Positions 1-10,985 of a stretch of DNA of 64,000 nucleotides are shown here, in pieces (position 1 is the first letter of the stretch; each line of letters starts with the position of its first letter). A program made the position numbers and the translations under genes. The notes below the pieces were generated by a model, which was not told where the DNA came from, did no database searches, and was given only the letters and a program-made list of their open reading frames with translations. This DNA is from Dastarcus helophoroides (taxonomy: Eukaryota > Arthropoda > Insecta > Coleoptera > Bothrideridae): positions 16,055,107-16,119,106 of the forward strand of contig CM053328.1 in NCBI GenBank assembly GCA_028583605.1. Reading direction: 5' to 3'.

Positions 1-385
1 TATGCGCGATTTTTTATGGAAAAAGGAATACTTTCTAAAAGTTGATACAAAACGAATAAGACCGCTTCTAAAAATAGTTTGTATTAAATACTTTTCCATT
101 GACATTATTACTACAGAATTTTTTTAAATTTTTAATACAATTTTCAAAAAAAGGCCAAAGCAAAATTTGTGTTCAAAAATAAATAGGCGAGAAATGATCT
201 GTGTCTATTTAGAAGGATTGTAAACAATGAAAAATCTGGCAGTCTCTTGTTGGAATTCATATCCCAATATCTGCTCTGACTAGGGATGTATTGGTATTTC
301 AGAAGCTGCTACTTCGTAGCAGTTAATTACCTGAAGCAGATTCTAGCTGCTACTTAATTTTAAAAATAGCTGCTTCGTTACTTCG

Positions 386-640
386 CTGCTTCGTATTTTA
401 CATCGTAGTTCTCTTGACAGAAATCGCTAAATCGGCAACCACGACCGCAGTCGACAATACCCGAATATCGCTGTCTGTGATTTATTATCAAAAATAGCTT
501 TCCTTCTTCGCTGCTTCGTATCATACATCTCAGATCTATTGATACATAGTGTCACCCCGATCGCAGTCGATAATACCCAAATATTCGAGGTGTTGCGCTT
601 CGCCGATCTGATTGCAATTTATTTTCAAAAAGGGCTGCTT
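386..640. repeat. Tandem pair of about 125 bp
   Basis: Two imperfect tandem copies, about 386-508 and 509-640. Each starts with a GCTGCTTCGTA stretch, continues through a CGCAGTCGA-AATACCC block and ends with TTATTWTCAAAAA. The preceding bases (281-360) carry TAGGGATGTATTGG followed by repeated GCTGCTACTT motifs, which resembles a hAT-type terminus, but no matching far end with a target duplication was found. Probably part of an old non-autonomous element. Confidence 0.5.
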
Positions 641-1039
641 CGCAGTGATAGTTAATTTTTAAATTGTTGTCTGTTGATTTCTCCCACTTTATAGACCTGT
701 GATCACATGTTTTTTGCAAAAATGTTAACAGTTCTAATGCCAATGTCATTACTAATTTTAAGAGCCTTTACGCACTTCTCCACCAAATGGAAAGTAAAAT
801 TAAAGCTGTTATTTGAAATTTTGACAGACGTACTCTGCGATCTACAACTTATTAAAACAATAGCAACACTATCAAACTACACTACAAATTTAAAACGAAG
901 GCACTTAGAACTTTAAAGGCAAATATCTTGGAAACGGTTGCTTGTATCAACTTTCAGAAATTATGCTTTTTTATGTAGAAATAAAACCATCTATTTAAAA
1001 TAAATATACATGGATGCATAAAAAGTTATGACGATTTAA

Positions 1040-3300
1040 ATTTATTTAAATCTGGTCGATCTTCTGATAAAAGTATATTTTTTGGAAATTTATAATTGTT
1101 GTGAAAGGACAAAAATTACGAAGAACATTTCTTTGTAAATTTCAACCCTTTTTTAATCCAAATTTCTGAAAGTTTCAACTTGTTTGTCAAAATTTCGATG
1201 TGTATCACAATATATGACATTTTCTGACACCCATTGAAGCAAGGCCTGTCTTTCTTTGACTCGAGGAGTCAAATTGCCCATTTTCTAAATTTTGACATTT
1301 CTTAAAATTTTCTGAAAGATTTCTTCTTAAAGTTTGGCTCTTTTTCGAAATTTTGACTTTAAATCTGAAAATTCTATTTCCCCAGTTCATATAGATTTTA
1401 AGTGAAAATATATGTACATTATTACTCAGTCGGCTTCTTTGCGGAAAATTTCCAAATTTCACTAGGATTAAACGTTTTTTCCGAAAATTTAGATCTTTTT
1501 CGCGAAAGCTCTCTCATAATATCGTCTTTTTCTCGGGGTTTCGACAATTTTTTTTTTAATTTCGACTTTTTTTAATTTGTCTTTCTTTAGAAAATTTATT
1601 GTCCATTTCAAAGTTATTTCAAATTTCACTTTTTTTTAAATTCCGATATTTTTCTGAACATTTAGCTGAAAATTTCCATCTCTTAGATTCTAAGAAACTA
1701 GGAAAAGCTTTAAAAAAATCATTTTTTAGATATTTTGACTAGTTTCCTAAAGTTTGCCATTTTCAGGAAATTCGTGATTTTTATCTCAATATACAATATT
1801 TAATATTTCTATAAATTTTTTCTTTTTCCTGGCAAATTCGTCTTTTTTTTTAAATTTTAAATTTTTCTAAAATACTCTTTTACCTAAAATTCTTCTGTTC
1901 CTCAAACTTTGTCTTTTTCAAAATTTCGATTTTATTTTCAAACTACTATTGAGATTTTTTCAAAAATGGTTCATTTAGTTCAAAATTTTGTCGATTTTCT
2001 GAATATTTGTGTTGTTTAACAAATTACGACTTTTAGCTCAAATGTTTTTATGGTTCTGATAATGTTCACTTTTCTTTCTAAATTAGATCAAAATGTTAAT
2101 AAAAATGATGTGAAATATATTGTTGCGCGTTATCAGTTCGAAAAAACTTCGTGAATTGTAACCACTTTCTTTCAAACTTATTTCGGAACACTACAATTAT
2201 AATTCACTTAACTATCGGACTATCTGGCTAACTAGCTAACTAACTGACTTGACTAATCAACTGTCTGAGGGAAAGACGGCCGCGTATTTAGATACGCTTT
2301 TCTGCCGTATGATTCATTCTCGCGGCTGCTTCCCATTATTAAATGTTTCTAGAGACTTCCTTACACAATCACTAATACGAATTTTGTTGTTTTTGTTACA
2401 ATATTTTTGGGCATTTCGGGGAAAGGGTTTCTTGTAATTTTAACATCTTTACTGAGTTTTAAATTTTGAGAACAATGTTTCTGAAAATTACAATTAACTT
2501 TCTCAAAATTTGACTTTTTCTGAAAATTGCGTGTTTTCAGAAAATAAGACCTTTAAAAATTTTGACTTTTTTCAAATTTTGAACATTTCTCGAATTTTTA
2601 AAAAGGTTAGGTATTCATTTTTAATATGACTAATTTAAAATTTCAACTTTCCCAATTTCCCTCTTGAAATTGGACTTTTATTTGAAAATTTGGAATATTT
2701 TCTAGAAAGTTCAATATTTTTTACTGGAAATTACAACGTAATTTTTAAATATGAAGTTTTTTCGAAATCTTTGATTCCCGATAATTTCAACTTGTTCGAA
2801 ATTCATCTTATTCCCCAAATTTTGACTTTTATGTCATTATTTTTCTGGTCATTTTCATTTAAAATTCGATTATTTTTTAAAAATTGCATCAGAATTTTAA
2901 TAGAAATTCAAAAATCTGAAATATTTTTAGGAAATTTTGAGAAAAAGATATCTTGAAAAATTTCAAGAATATTACAAAATTGAAATAAAATAAAAATTCA
3001 GAGAGAATTATTTTTAAAAGTTGCAATTTTTTTACCTGGAAATTGCCACTTTTTTCACAAAAATTGACCTTTGGAAATTTCGTCTTTTTTGCACTTACAC
3101 CTTTTCGAAATTTCAACATTTCTTAAAATTCTTAGAAAGTTTTTTTTTTAGGGCTTTTTTCGAAATTTCGATTTTAATCTGAAAATGCGATCTCCCCAGT
3201 TCTGTAGCTTTTAAGTGAAAATACACATTATTCAGCCAGAAGATTTTCTTTTTTGCCCCCCCCCTCTTGAAGAAAATCCTGCCTACGCTCATGTTCAAAA
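1040..3300. repeat. AT-rich dispersed repeat with quasi-periodic filler, copy 1
   Basis: No gene is seen here. The segment is dominated by loosely periodic runs of the type AAATTTCGACTTTTT, with C/G confined to short GAC/TTC/TCG clusters. Parts align by eye with 31985-33560: both share TCTTCTGATAAAA near the start, the GTGTATCACAATAT block, and later a TTTGATTCCC-TTTCAACTT segment. It is therefore a dispersed repeat rather than random low-complexity DNA. Open frames inside it encode only F/K/L/I/S-rich peptides and are not supported as genes. Confidence 0.6.
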
Positions 3301-3391
3301 TGTTTCATGATTTACATTGCATGCCTGACTAATCGTAAACATTTATTAAAAATCATGTAACCAATTTTACTAGAATTTTTAATGTCCATAG

Positions 3392-5179
3392 TAGGGATGT
3401 AACGAATGTTGATTTTCCCATATTCGCAAATGCGAATGCGAATGCGAATATTCATTTCCGACATTCGCGAATGTAAATGCGAATGTTGGAATTTTTCAAG
3501 AAAAGTCGCAATTTCCAAAATTATTGTTTTCACAATTTTTATTTTCATTTAAATTTTGAAATAATCTCGAAATTTACAGGAAATGTTTTTCTTTAAATTT
3601 CGTGAAAATATTATTTTCAAAATGTTTATGTTTTTGTTAATATTTTGATTCAATTTTAGAAAAATAAACGAATTTTTAAAAAAAGTCGACTTTTGGATAA
3701 AAAGCTTAATTTTAAGTAGAAATTTTTAGAAACATAAGACGTTTAGTCGAAACTTCGAGAATGAAACGAGTTTTTAGAAATATATTGAAATTGCCTTAGT
3801 CAAAATCTCAAAAAAGGCTCACATGTTAATGAAATATTTAAAATTTCCAGTAGAGTCTAATTTTGAGAAAAAAAGTATAATTTTGAGTATAAAACCGTAA
3901 TCTAGAAAAAAATCAATAATTATAGTAAAAAAATACAGTTTTGGAATAAAGTCCGAATTTTTAGGAAATCAAATTTAATATAAAAGCTGATTCTTTGGAA
4001 AAACTTGATTAATATCTAAATTTCGAGAAAAATACGATTGTCAAGGTAAAAATTGAGTTTCGAAAATCCAAACAACTTTAGGAAGAAAAATAACATCGAC
4101 AATCGACATTTTGAGAGAAAATTTCTAGCAAAAGCTAGTTTAGTAAAATGTCGAATTTTTCCAGAGAAAATCAATTTTTTTCGAAATTTCAAAAAAAGGG
4201 CGAATTTTGAAAAAAAGTTTAGCAAAAAGGTTGAAATTTTGAGAAAAAGAGTCAACATTTCCCGACTGAATATTTATTTTTTTAACTAAAGCCTGAATGA
4301 AGAACAAGCTCCTTCCCTCTCACTGAGACGTCAAAAAATATCCACTATTGAGATAAATGTCGAAATTTTGAAAAACAAGTTAAATTAGAATTTTTTGTAA
4401 TTCTTGTCTTTTTAAAAAACTCAAAACTTTCGAAAAATATTTAATAAAATTTCAAGATTATTAATATTCGAAACTTTTTACTTTTTTATCAAAAGATGAA
4501 CCACATTTCAAGAAAAAGACAAAGTTTGATAAATGAGCCGAAATTTACAAAAAGATGAAATAAAAAAAAATCACAAAAAGTCGAATTTTTAGAAACCATC
4601 AAATATTGAAAAAAAAACGACCAATTTTTAAATAAAAATTTATAATTGTAAGAAAGTCGTATTTTGATAAATGAAGCTTAATTTTGGAATAGATTCGAAA
4701 CTGTAAAAGAAAAAGAGACATTTTGTGAAAAAAAGACAGAAAGAAGTTGAATTTTCAAAAAAATGTCGAAATTTCAAGGAGAGAATTAATTTTTAGGAAA
4801 AAATCGAAACTTTTGGAAAACGTTCCCGCTGTTGAAAATATACATTTACAGTTGACTTTACAAATAAAGGGAAAGCCAGTGAACCACCCTGCTATAATAT
4901 AGCTAGCTGGTAAAAAAAAAGAAAATTTAAAAATATTTTTTATTAGATGGGATTGCATAAATTACTTATTACTTATTATCTTAATAAATATTGTTAATTA
5001 TGATCCCCATGGACCCCCAACACTCCCCTAAGGGTCCATGGACCTTAGCAGTTGCATCGTTATTTCATAAATAATTTCCGGTTTTATTGCCAAATCATTT
5101 GCAATATATTCGCATAATTTCTTACGAATGCGAATATTCGCGAATGCGAATGCGAATGCGAATATTCAATACATCACTA
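3392..5179. mobile_element. Non-autonomous hAT-like element with GCGAATGCGAAT termini
   Basis: The left end begins TAGGGATGTAACGAAT and the right end reads out as TAGTGATGTATTGAATATTC in reverse complement. Both are followed by repeated GCGAATGCGAATATTCGC blocks (about 3420-3490 and 5110-5170). Flanking octamers GTCCATAG (3384-3391) and GTCCATAT (5180-5187) differ at one base, consistent with an 8-bp hAT target duplication. The interior (about 3550-4980) is A-rich filler with no transposase. It sits inside an older hAT transposase remnant: removing it brings the two halves of that remnant together. Length 1788 bp. Confidence 0.72.
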
Positions 5180-5533
5180 GTCCATATTGTGAAATTTGTT
5201 ACTCAAATTAGTAGTGTTTTGTAAATCTATTAATTCTATTTGTACTCATTTGGAACTGTTTCTATGTCCTATATTAAATGAAAAAGTACGGAAACTACGA
5301 GCAGTTCCTTCGAATCCAAATATTTTAAATCTCGATTCAAATTGGTTTATTAAGTTTTGAATTTCCTGGCCATATTTACTTCTATTCGAAGGACTCATTT
5401 TTCTCAAGTATGGAAAATGTTTCGTCTTTTTTGACAACATTTGTTTCTTCCAAATGGTAAGTTTTTTAGTTTCTTTATCAAATTGTTTAACATTGTATTT
5501 TCCAAAATTTTTATGTAAAGCAGTAGACCTTAT
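5180..5533 (-). pseudogene. hAT transposase fragment (ZBED5/GTF2IRD2-like), truncated
   Basis: Read on the minus strand, this gives a conserved middle part of the hAT transposase family found in ZBED5 and GTF2IRD2-like proteins. It includes a KLTIWKKQ-KTKHFPYL block, a long helix with NLINQFESRFK, then after a frameshift near 5248 the diagnostic IELIDLQNTTNL and KFHNMD. The frame is interrupted at 5180 by insertion of the 1788-bp element; the downstream part probably continues at 3391 with weak similarity. N- and C-terminal domains (BED finger, dimerisation domain) are missing. The product would have been a DNA cut-and-paste transposase; this copy is dead. Confidence 0.7.
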
Positions 5534-5597
5534 GCAGGGAGCATAAAAATGTTAGGCGGGCCGCATGCGGCCCCCGGCTTAGTCTTGTTCATCCCTG
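5534..5597. mobile_element. Terminus of the older hAT element
   Basis: The reverse complement of this stretch starts CAGGGATGAACAAGAC and runs into a GC-rich GGGCCGCATGCGGCCC palindrome. This is the terminal organisation of many hAT elements with ZBED-type transposases. It lies directly upstream of the minus-strand transposase fragment ending near 5533, so the two probably belong to one internally deleted copy. The opposite end was not identified. Confidence 0.55.
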
Positions 5598-5604
5598 GTT
5601 TAGA

Positions 5605-5640
5605 GTCATATAGGGTGGCACAGATGGCGCTCCCTATCAG
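5605..5640. repeat. Short dispersed motif, inverted copy at 24985-25030
   Basis: GTCATATAGGGTGGC followed by ACAGATGGCGCTCCC. A diverged copy in the opposite orientation lies near 24985-25030 (GGGGGCGCCATCTGCGC). Likely terminal or subterminal sequence of one repeat family. Confidence 0.4.
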
Positions 5641-5775
5641 CAATTGGTAATACGTTAGCAAATTAGTATTTGTTGACTTAAAAAACCTCCTTGTGCCAAA
5701 TTTCGTACCTATATTAGAATTTGTTCAATAGTTATACGAAAAAATCGGATTTTTTTAAAACTTTGACACCTTGTA

Positions 5776-5890
5776 TCTAGGTTAGTATCAACCTTTGGTA
5801 TAAGGTAAACTTAGCTAAATCACATTATTTTTATACGGAAAATTCACTCATGCTCTGTGTACCATTACTTATTTTTCACCCGTATAAACT
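5776..5890. repeat. Dispersed repeat, partner at 38713-38815
   Basis: Shares GGTATAAGGTAAA, a CTAAATCAC-TTATTTTTATACGG block and GTACCATTACTTAT with 38713-38815, same orientation. The second copy abuts the inferred TTAA boundary of the piggyBac element. Confidence 0.6.
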
Positions 5891-6340
5891 GGAAAACTGA
5901 CTTTTCTAAACGTCACTCAAAAGATTCATTGACGCAGAATATAAAATTTACTGTAAAAGTAGTAAATAAAAGGAACGCTTAATAAAACTGCCTATACTGA
6001 AGCATATACTGTCTAATATTTACTCTGCTTAAATATCAAAAGTATCACTTCGAATGCCACAGTAGAAAAGTTTACTTCATTCTAGTTATAACAAATTTCG
6101 GCAAGTCCAATAATTGCAACATTTTAAAAATAGCACGACTATGGATATTTCAAATTTGACACTGTCATCAATGTGATTGATGAAGGTCTAACATTTTAAA
6201 ATTTAAAATTTTTGATATTCACATCAAAATTGAGGGTCCAAGTTTTCAAGGACGACAGCTGTATTTTCTATTACAAACATAAATAAGTCTGTGACACGAA
6301 TTCCTCTCGAACATTTGCTGAAATGTTGATAAACAATTTG
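5891..6340. other. Intergenic, nothing recognised
   Basis: AT-rich non-coding DNA with no long frame, clear repeat boundary or RNA gene. Confidence 0.4.
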
Positions 6341-7440
6341 TAATATTATTTTGCTTTCACAGTAATGATGAGTAAAATGGCGCTATGCACAAGAGCTGGT
6401 CCCCAAATATCTAAATGCTTTGGGTCTAATGCCGCGTAAGTCGAAATGGAAAACAGGAACTTTCGTGAAATCGAGTGAAGTTGAGGAATACGGCGCAGGA
6501 AGCGGAAATGGAACACTCTGAAGGATAAAATCTCCGAAAAGCAGAGATAGATTTCAGTCAGTCTCCCTGAAACGGCTGATACGGCCCCGGCCATGACGAA
6601 TTGCCGGATTTAATGAAAAGAGCCTTACCTTAAGGTGCGAAACAAAAAACCCAGCGCCATTATAGTTCTATTTGTCTTGTCCATATCGATTGTCTTCCGG
6701 GGAAAATCTTATTAGTTTCTCGGAGCCAATAACAGGCCCTAAATGCCGGAGAAATTAGGGCCTAATTAAACGCCTCGAAGTGTTTTTCCTTGACGCTTTA
6801 CTTTTTACGAATTTACTACTAATACTTAGGCACGTGATTAACTGATTTTAATGTTTGTAGGCATAAACTTTGAGATCAGTTAATTACGAATTTTCAAGGT
6901 TAAACGCTAATGCTGGGAAGGGGAATTTTCCTAACATTCTGTCCTTTGAACGTAAAAATTCGGGCGAGTATGGTCTGCAAATTGCGGCATTATGTATTGG
7001 GGATTTCGCTTGATTAATGTTCTTGGTTCCCTTGATGGCGCAGATTAAATCTTGGCCTGGATCTCGTGTGGTCTTAGAGCTCCGACATGAACATTAACTT
7101 TAGTTAGCCATGTTTCCCGACTTGTCTGTATTTATCAATCTCTGTGACATATCATTCGGTTTTATTCAAAGAAACTAATGGCACCCACTATCCTGCCGCT
7201 TTCAGCTTTGTCCTTTCAGCAAAATGCATCGGTACAAAAATGACTGCGACCTTTTAACGGCGGCAAACAACGTTTCGGCTCATATGTCCGTGTTTTTGTT
7301 ACGATGTAGAAGAGAATTTTGCGCCGATGGGGCGTCAGCCAACATGCGGCCAACCATGGAATGTATAGCCGACATTCTCGCATCGCCCTGTCATTATCAA
7401 CCACCACAGAGTATTATTTAGGTTGAAATACAGCTGCTTT
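6341..7440. other. Higher-GC, repeat-poor island next to a tRNA
   Basis: Base composition is clearly more balanced than the surroundings, the AAATTT-type filler is absent, and no terminal repeats are visible. Frames up to 82 codons exist on both strands but show no recognisable domain, so no gene is called. It resembles two similar islands at 22850-23300 and 33880-34660, each also close to a tRNA-Val gene. It may be old single-copy DNA, possibly conserved non-coding sequence. Confidence 0.4.
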
Positions 7441-7665
7441 AGTTAGGAACGTCACGGCTTTTATGCTCTAATACCTGTGGTATGTTCATTCAACGTTTAC
7501 CTATACAGCTAATGATTTACTACTTTAGTTTCGCATACGCATTCAGCGTTTGAATTATGCCTTGAGGGCAGTGAAAAATTCTATAGGCGAGATAATTCGA
7601 TGCACGTGCTCTGCGTGCTTATAATACGCACACACAATCATTACCAAAAAGTAAAAAAAAATAAA

Positions 7666-7738
7666 TGTTTCCGCCCGGGATCGAACCGGGGACCTTCCGC
7701 GTGTTAGGCGGATGTGATAACCACTACACCACGGAAAC
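7666..7738 (-). tRNA. tRNA-Val(AAC), copy 1
   Basis: A 73-nt cloverleaf with 7-bp acceptor stem GTTTCCG/CGGAAAC and discriminator A. The anticodon stem TCCGC/GCGGA encloses loop CTAACAC (anticodon AAC, complement of 7703-7705). The T-arm is CCCGG-TTCGATC-CCGGG, and A and B boxes are intact. It matches the eukaryotic tRNA-Val consensus and has no encoded CCA. A run of T on the coding strand just downstream (7651-7665 region) is a good Pol III terminator. Identical in sequence to copies at 22675, 38859 and 40550. Confidence 0.97.
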
Positions 7739-7878
7739 ATGTCTTTTCAGCTACGAATAAAGTATGACAAGCTCAGCAAGCAGTTGCCAGTTTGACCAAC
7801 ATACATTAGAATTTTTAAAACTCAAAAATCTCTTTTGCTAATCAGAATTTCTTAACCGAAATTGCATATCAATAATAC

Positions 7879-8007
7879 TGTTCGATATTGTATTGTTGTC
7901 ATAACAACAAAAATAAAAAAATAATTCACGATTAGAAAGAAAGTGTCAATTACTTATTCATCATAAATTATACAGTCCATAAAGAAGAAACCATCGAATT
8001 ACATACA
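7879..8007 (+). repeat. BEL/Pao 5' LTR
   Basis: 129 bp, TG...CA, differing from the 3' LTR at two positions only (an ACTTATT/ATTTATT difference and CCATCG/CCAGCG). Very short for BEL/Pao, whose LTRs are usually several hundred bp. It contains the AACAACAAAAATAAA stretch, but no clear TATA box or polyadenylation signal could be assigned. Confidence 0.95.
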
Positions 8008-8013
8008 TTTTAA

Positions 8014-8031
8014 TGGTCCCATCGAGCGCTA
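8014..8031 (+). promoter_or_regulatory. Candidate primer binding site
   Basis: TGGTCCCATCGAGCGC starts six bases after the 5' LTR. A TGG start is expected for complementarity to a tRNA 3' CCA end. The tRNA species could not be assigned with confidence. Confidence 0.55.
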
Positions 8032-8528
8032 TTCGTGAGTGAGTAACAGGGAGTACGCCTGCAAGACAGTAAGAGTCGTTAGCCCAAGATCCACGACCGA
8101 CACAGCAGTCAGCAATTAACATAAGGTCTCATTCCAGAAAAAAAAACCATTGCAATAACACATCGGCGAACATTTCATAGGAAGTCATTGGCTAAACAGT
8201 GCATCGAGTCATCGAAATTTTGAAATATTTATATTCAAGTTATACATAATATCATTTGCAGATAGATATCAAATACTTTCTGAAGCATTAGCTGAGCTTG
8301 TTAGTGTATCTTATCAAAGGAAATCAAAAGAGAAGTTTCGAATTAAAATCGGTCAGAAATTAGTGGGGTACGTACACAGCGTCTCCAGAACACATGCAGT
8401 AAGTCAGTCAAAGTAGTAAATTTACATATAAGCGTCACAAGGATAAAAGTAAGTGGATTTTTGGTTTCATTGTCCAATATTGACCTTTCGCATTTCCTGT
8501 ATATAACCGTTTAATGGCAAAAAAGAGA

Positions 8529-9379
8529 ATGGATAAACTTAAGCATCAAATGAAGCCATTAAAGGGCAAATAAGCAGATTTATAAATTATTTAAATATAT
8601 TTGAGACACATAAAACTTACAGTGAATTAAAAATGAGAAGGGCCAAATTAAAAACTTGTTTAAACGAATTCAATGAGATTCAAACAGAAACTGAGTGAAT
8701 CACTAAAATTATTGATAGTGAAGAAAGAGAGGAGTTTGATAATGTTTCTTTGAGGCATGTGCTAGGGCAGATGATTTCTTAGAAAAGTACAATTAGTTTA
8801 GTTTTATCACCAGAAGCACCACATTTTGCAGAATTAAGCTCCCAAATTAAATTACCTCCAATTAATCTTCCAAGATTCAGTGGCACTTATGAGGAGTGGA
8901 ATGATTTTTTCGATCTTTTTCAATCTCTTATTGATACAAACAAATGTCTATCTGCAGTTCAGAAGTTCCACTACTTAAAATCATCATTACAAGGGGATGC
9001 TCTGCAATTAATTCAAGCTATAGAAACAACAGAACAGAATTATTTAGTCGCTTTTGAATTATTAAAGAATCGTTTTGAAAATAAAAAACTTATATCCTTG
9101 GTTAAAATGGTTAAAACATTGTTTGAAACTCAATTGCTACAAAAGGAGAGTTTTCCTGGATTAAGACAATTTTTTGACACATTTCAGAGACACATTAGAG
9201 CATTAAAATCAATGGATCACACAGATAGAGATCTTTTTGACATGCTCTTAATATTTTTATTATCCTCCAAATTGGATAAAACAACACATAGAGAATGGGA
9301 AAAAAGAACTCTTGAGAAAGAGGGCTTGTCAACCTATAGAGAATTCAGTGAGTTTATGCAGCATAGATGTAATTTATAA
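8529..9379 (+). pseudogene. BEL/Pao gag (DUF1759-type capsid region), broken
   Basis: The conserved LPRFSGTYEEWNDFFDLF stretch near 8865-8930, followed by LKSSLQGDALQLI and the long helical region to 9379, is the DUF1759-type Gag core of BEL/Pao elements. It would form the structural particle. An ATG at 8529 is a plausible original start, but the frame from it does not connect: stops occur near 8570 and 8697, and a stop precedes the core near 8780. A TAA at 9377-9379 ends the core before the zinc knuckle. The longest uninterrupted ATG frame is 9098-9379. Confidence 0.85.
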
Positions 9380-9499
9380 GAATCATTGCAGAGAAATGTG
9401 GATAATCAGACAACACAGTCACAATCGACTACTCACAATAATTGAAACACATAATTCAAGGTTGCCACACAGGTAAAGAATATATCAAAAGGTGATCAA

Positions 9500-9962
9500 T
9501 GCACCATTTGTAAAAGGCCACACAAGTTTTTTACATATGAAAAATTTTTAAATATGAATGTGAATGATCGCATTTCAGAAGCAAAGAAATTGTGTCTTTG
9601 CTTAAATTGCTTGGGCTATAATCACACATACAATCAATGTCAATTGGGTCCATGCAAAAAATGTTCGAAGAAACACAATACCTTGTTACATTTAGAAAAT
9701 TCTGAATTTAATATAGGTAACATGCATACTTCGTTGGGGGCAGGAGATTCAAGTAATTTGAGTAAGGCTACACAAGTCGTACAATCAAATTTTACTCAAA
9801 ATATGATTCAAGATAGATTGCACACTAATAATTCAATGTCACAAGTGTTATTAACCACAGCGTTAATAAATGTTTCCAACGCTAATGGTAAATGCATTGC
9901 TTGCAGAGTCTTACTGGACTCAGGTTCTCAGTCAAATTTTATAACTACAGAAACGTGTAGAT
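9500..9962 (+). pseudogene. BEL/Pao zinc knuckle and N-terminal aspartic protease
   Basis: Cysteine/histidine pattern CTICKRPH, then KLCLCLNCLGYNH, then QLGPCKKCSKKHNTLLH: the paired knuckles that precede the protease in BEL/Pao polyproteins. Downstream, LLDSGSQSNFI (about 9910-9950) is the aspartic protease active-site motif, D-S-G. An open frame runs from 9554 and is cut at 9962 by the hAT MITE, which adds an artificial PP-stop tail. The frame would otherwise have continued at 10422. Confidence 0.88.
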
Positions 9963-10413
9963 CAGTGGTTTCCAACCTGTGGGGCGCGCCCCCCTAGGGG
10001 GGTGCGAGACTGTTACAAGGGGGGCATGCAGCTGTTTCCAAAATATCATTTTTGAATACAAACCAAAAAAGTCGAATAGGTGTCAAAAAAATGAATCAGC
10101 AAAATAGGTATACGTAATCCACAATCCTCGCTGTGAGGTTTTCTGGTACAAATGCTAACTTGCTGGAACGAAAACATCTTGCTTTTGCGTTTGGAACCGA
10201 GCGCCGGTGGGGCGAGGAAATTATTATTTCTTATAATAAATAATTATTTTTTTATGTATATTTTTACATAATATTGTATATTATTATGTAGCCCATTAAA
10301 TAAATTATAATATCAGTTGAGTATTTATGAAATTAAATTGTTAGAAAAATTAAGGGGGCGCAACAATTTTTTTAAAAGGGGGGGCGCAGGTACAGAAAGG
10401 TTGGAAACCACTG
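9963..10413. mobile_element. hAT MITE inside the BEL/Pao protease
   Basis: 451 bp with imperfect terminal inverted repeats. The left end is CAGTGGTTTCCAACCTGTGG; the right end reads CAGTGGTTTCCAACCTTTCT in reverse complement. An exact 8-bp target duplication GTGTAGAT occurs at 9955-9962 and 10414-10421. Long G/C tracts lie just inside both ends. No coding capacity. The target site has TA at positions 4-5 (nnnTAnnn), the pattern described for Buster-type hAT elements. Confidence 0.93.
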
Positions 10414-10421
10414 GTGTAGAT

Positions 10422-10868
10422 TGTTAAACCTCAAACCGACAGCAGGAAAATATGACAATTAGAGGCATAAAACAGCTCTGTATCACACATTTCAGGATTA
10501 GTTACAGTGAAATTATCATCACGGGTCACTTCATATGAAACAAATCTCAATTGTTTTGTTTTACCGAAAATCACAGAAAACTTGCTTATGGTCAACATAA
10601 ACGTGTCATCTTTTGAAATTCCTTCAGGAATCATGTTAGCAGATCCAGATATTGCAACAGCTAACAAAATTGAACTTTTGATTGGAGCTGACATTTTCTT
10701 TCATGTACTATGTCCCAATAAAATTACATCACATAAAAATAATCCTGTATTACAAAACACACAATTTGGTTGGGTTGTTTCTGGAAGAATGACTCACAAT
10801 TCAAGACATAATTTAAATGTCACTTCCTGCAATTTAAACATTAACGAAATGTTAAGCAATCAAATTTA
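10422..10868 (+). pseudogene. BEL/Pao protease C-terminal and linker region
   Basis: From 10507 the frame gives TSYETNLNCFVLPKIT, then ADPDIATANKIELLIGAD and NTQFGWVVSGR, a conserved stretch between the protease active site and the reverse transcriptase of BEL/Pao elements. Between 10422 and 10506 the frame has stops (after the DN codons near 10467), so the region was already broken or mutated independently of the MITE. The frame ends in TAA at 10867-10869. Confidence 0.82.
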
Positions 10869-10985
10869 AAAAAAAATTGGGAATTGGAGAACATAGATTC
10901 AAAACCATTTATGTCAATTGAGGAAGCGAATTGTGAGTTGCATTTTTAAAATAGCTTCTCTCGCAATTTAGATGATAGATTTTGT

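Noticed and set aside
280..545. Possible complete hAT MITE with TAGGGATGTATTGG end
   Set aside because: No matching opposite terminus with an 8-bp duplication could be identified.
2690..4289. Several 60-90 codon frames rich in F, K, L, N and S
   Set aside because: Frames in AT filler on both strands with no domain; chance products of low-complexity DNA.
3424..5170. Clustered GCGAATGCGAAT repeats considered as a CRISPR-like or satellite array
   Set aside because: No spacers; they are the subterminal repeats of one hAT-like element with a matching 8-bp target duplication.
6346..6594. 82-codon minus-strand frame in a higher-GC island
   Set aside because: No domain similarity recognised and overlapping alternatives; kept only as part of the island.
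7555..7740. Minus-strand frame with a WCSGYHIRLTRGRSPVRSRAE peptide, recurring near 22651, 34995 and 40430
   Set aside because: It is the translation of the tRNA-Val gene itself; repetition reflects the tRNA array, not a protein family.
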